Positions 62,639 to 64,000 of a DNA stretch of 64,000 bases are shown here, one piece after another; position 1 is the stretch's first letter; each line of letters begins with the position of its first letter. The stretch is taken from contig CAWKIT010000031.1 of assembly GCA_963849695.1 (NCBI GenBank), forward strand, positions 1 to 64,000, given 5' to 3'. Below the pieces are notes generated by a model. That model was not told where the DNA came from and searched no databases. It saw only the letters and a list, made by a program, of their open reading frames with translations. Position numbers and translations under genes: made by a program. The DNA is from DASSUW01 sp963849695. Its GTDB lineage: Bacteria; Actinomycetota; Thermoleophilia; Solirubrobacterales; Solirubrobacteraceae.

Positions 62639-63614
62639 TTAGAGCCCGCTCAGCGGGTCGATCGCGGCGGCGTTCACGCGGAGCTCGAAGTGCAGGTGCG
62701 GGCCGGTCGAGTTGCCGGTCGAGCCGACCGTGCCGATCGAATTGCCCGCGACCAGGCACTGGCCGGGGCGCACGCTGATCCTCGACAGGTGGGCGTACCA
62801 GCTCGTCATGCCGGCGCGGTGGGAGATGACGACGAGGTTGCCGTAGCCGCCGGCGTCATACCCGGCGGACTGGACGCAGCCGCGACCGGCGGCCACGACT
62901 CCGGCGCCGGCCGGCGCCGGGTAGTCGACCCCCGTGTGCATGGTGTCGCCGCGCGGGCCGAAGCGATCGGTCGGCGTGCCGCCGATCGGGGCCAGGAAGC
63001 GCAGCGGCGAGCGGGCCGGCGGCCGCCGGAGGGCGGAGAGCGTGGCCGGCCCCGCGAGGCCGTCGGCACCGAGCCCGGCCCACGCCTGGTACCGGCTGCA
63101 GCGCGCTGTCGCTGCGTGCGCCGAGGACCCCGTCGATCGGGCCCGACGGGAACCCGCGGGTGGCGAGCAGGAACTGGAGCGCTGCGACGTCCCAGCCGCG
63201 CATGCCGGAGCGGAGCACTCGCGCGCCGAGGCGGGGGCGGCCGCGCCAGCCGAGCGCGGCTCTCGTGCGCGGGCCTGCGATGCCGTCGACGGCGAGGCCG
63301 CGGCGCGCCTGGAAGCGGCGCACGCCGGCGCGCGTCAGCGGCCCGCGGACCCCGTCGACGGTCGCCGCGTACAGCCCGTGCGCCCGCAGCGCGACCTGGA
63401 GCGCGGCGACACCGGAGCGGCGGCGGGCCCCGACCCGCGCCGCCTGGGCGACCACCTCCGAGCGGCCGTCGCCGTCGGCGTAGCGGGCCGGCGCCGTCGG
63501 CGCGCCGTCCTTCGGCGGGGCAGCGCCCGCCGCCGCCGCGAACGCGGCGAGCAGAACGGCCGGACAAGCACCCACCACACCTGACGCGGCCCACATCCGT
63601 GGTCGCCGGGCCAC
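62639..63614 (-). CDS. Secreted M23 peptidase with two peptidoglycan-binding domains, one frameshift
   Basis: A signal peptide (about MWAASGVVGACPAVLLAAFA) is followed by two PG_binding_1-type repeats (VAALQVALRAHGLYAATVDG, WDVAALQFLLATRGFPSGPI). At 63094-63095 an extra base shifts the frame; removing it continues ALQRYQAWAGLGADGLAG and leads into an M23/LytM domain with MHTGVDYPAPAGAG, AHLSRISV and GPHLHFEL (HxxxD and HxH zinc sites). It would cleave peptide cross-links in the wall. GTG 63614 has AAAGG upstream; ATG 63596 is an alternative start. Confidence 0.82.
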
Positions 63615-63703
63615 GGCAGGACCTTTGCGCCTGGCGGCGGCGAGGCGCCCGATAGTGGCGCGTCCACGCTCTCCTGCACCTGATCGTGCAGTCGGATTCA
63701 GGC

Positions 63704-64000
63704 TCAGGCGCGGGCCGCGCGGCGGCGGCGGTAGTACGCGCCCGCCTTCGCGCGCCCGCCGCAGACCTGCATCGAGCACCAGGTGGCGCTCGCGTTGCTC
63801 GAGCGGTCGTAGAACGCCCAGCCGCAGACCTCGCGCGGACACGCCTTCAGCCGCCGCCAGCTCCCGTCGAGCATGGCCGCGAAGGCGGCGGCGAGGACGC
63901 GCCCGATCGCGCCGTCGACGCCGCCGGCGCGCGGGACGAGAGCGGCGGCGCCGAACTCCGGCTCGAGCTGCGCCCGGCGGGCAGCGCGGTCGAGCACCGC
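63704..64000 (-). CDS. CGNR zinc-finger protein, C-terminal part (5' end outside window)
   Basis: The visible 98 residues end with the CGNR-type finger: CPREVCGWAFYDRSSNASATWCSMQVCGGRAKAG is the pattern C-x4-C ... C-x4-C, with CGGR in place of the usual CGNR, then a basic tail. Family members (about 170-190 residues) start with an ABATE-like stress domain, which must lie beyond the window. They are putative transcription factors. The in-frame GTG at 63997 is probably internal. Confidence 0.82.
   Translation of the reverse strand, partial: AVLDRAARRAQLEPEFGAAALVPRAGGVDGAIGRVLAAAFAAMLDGSWRRLKACPREVCGWAFYDRSSNASATWCSMQVCGGRAKAGAYYRRRRAARA

Overview
The window is very GC-rich, uses GTG starts freely, and joins many genes by 4-base start/stop overlaps (GTGA or ATGA). 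The gene content is that of a high-GC actinobacterium: a uvrC-rapZ-gap-pgk-tpiA cluster, System I cytochrome c maturation with a cysteine-type CcmE, a membrane-anchored ECF sigma factor, and direct-repeat PHO boxes. By inference it is closest to Thermoleophilia (Solirubrobacterales); no rRNA or marker alignment is available to prove this.

Layout. 1-4.5 kb: the end of a hyuA-like gene, hyuB, and a RecQ helicase carrying a phosphoribosyltransferase-like tail. 4.6-9.8 kb: a secreted beta-propeller/OmpA-like protein, a decayed transporter remnant, a LysR regulator facing a small protein and an EamA exporter, and an Lrp/AsnC regulator. 9.9-13.1 kb: hppD and hmgA (tyrosine to homogentisate to maleylacetoacetate) and a DUF427 protein. 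13.3-18.2 kb: a secreted protein, a flippase-like membrane protein, a cupin, a broken ECF41-type sigma/epimerase pair, and a TldE-like protein. 18.2-28.7 kb: the tethered sigma factor, secG, two halves of a cytochrome c maturation set (ccmE-ccmF-ccmI-like and tlpA-ccmH-ccdA) around fetAB and a tRNA-Gly, then argS and rlmH. 28.7-36 kb: DUF3467, an M48 protease, a phosphoesterase, a lipoprotein-Ser/Thr kinase pair, tgt, hsp20, a MarR regulator and a VOC protein. 36-43.2 kb: the gpmI-tpiA-pgk-gap-rapZ-uvrC operon, read on the minus strand. 43.3-49.6 kb: a secreted glycosidase-like protein, threonine aldolase, an ArsR-type regulator, and a Tad/Flp-like cluster that includes a pilin-like/carboxypeptidase/lytic transglycosylase fusion. 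49.7-57.1 kb: a STAS protein and a phosphate regulon (response regulator, phoU, pstBACS, a receiver-less winged-helix regulator, a DUF47 protein) with three PHO boxes. 57.1-64 kb: an ABC-F ATPase, a crotonase/two-domain SDR/SIMPL operon, a secreted M23 peptidase and a CGNR zinc-finger gene cut by the window edge.

Two themes run across the window. First, twelve apparent single-base frameshifts interrupt otherwise conserved genes between 40.4 and 63.1 kb (rapZ x4, pstA x3, pstB, phoU, the pilin-like fusion, a small membrane protein and the M23 peptidase). Removing one base restores the frame in each, so sequence error is more likely than gene death, and these genes are described in their restored form. 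Second, several convergent gene pairs end inside short perfect inverted repeats that contain both stop codons.
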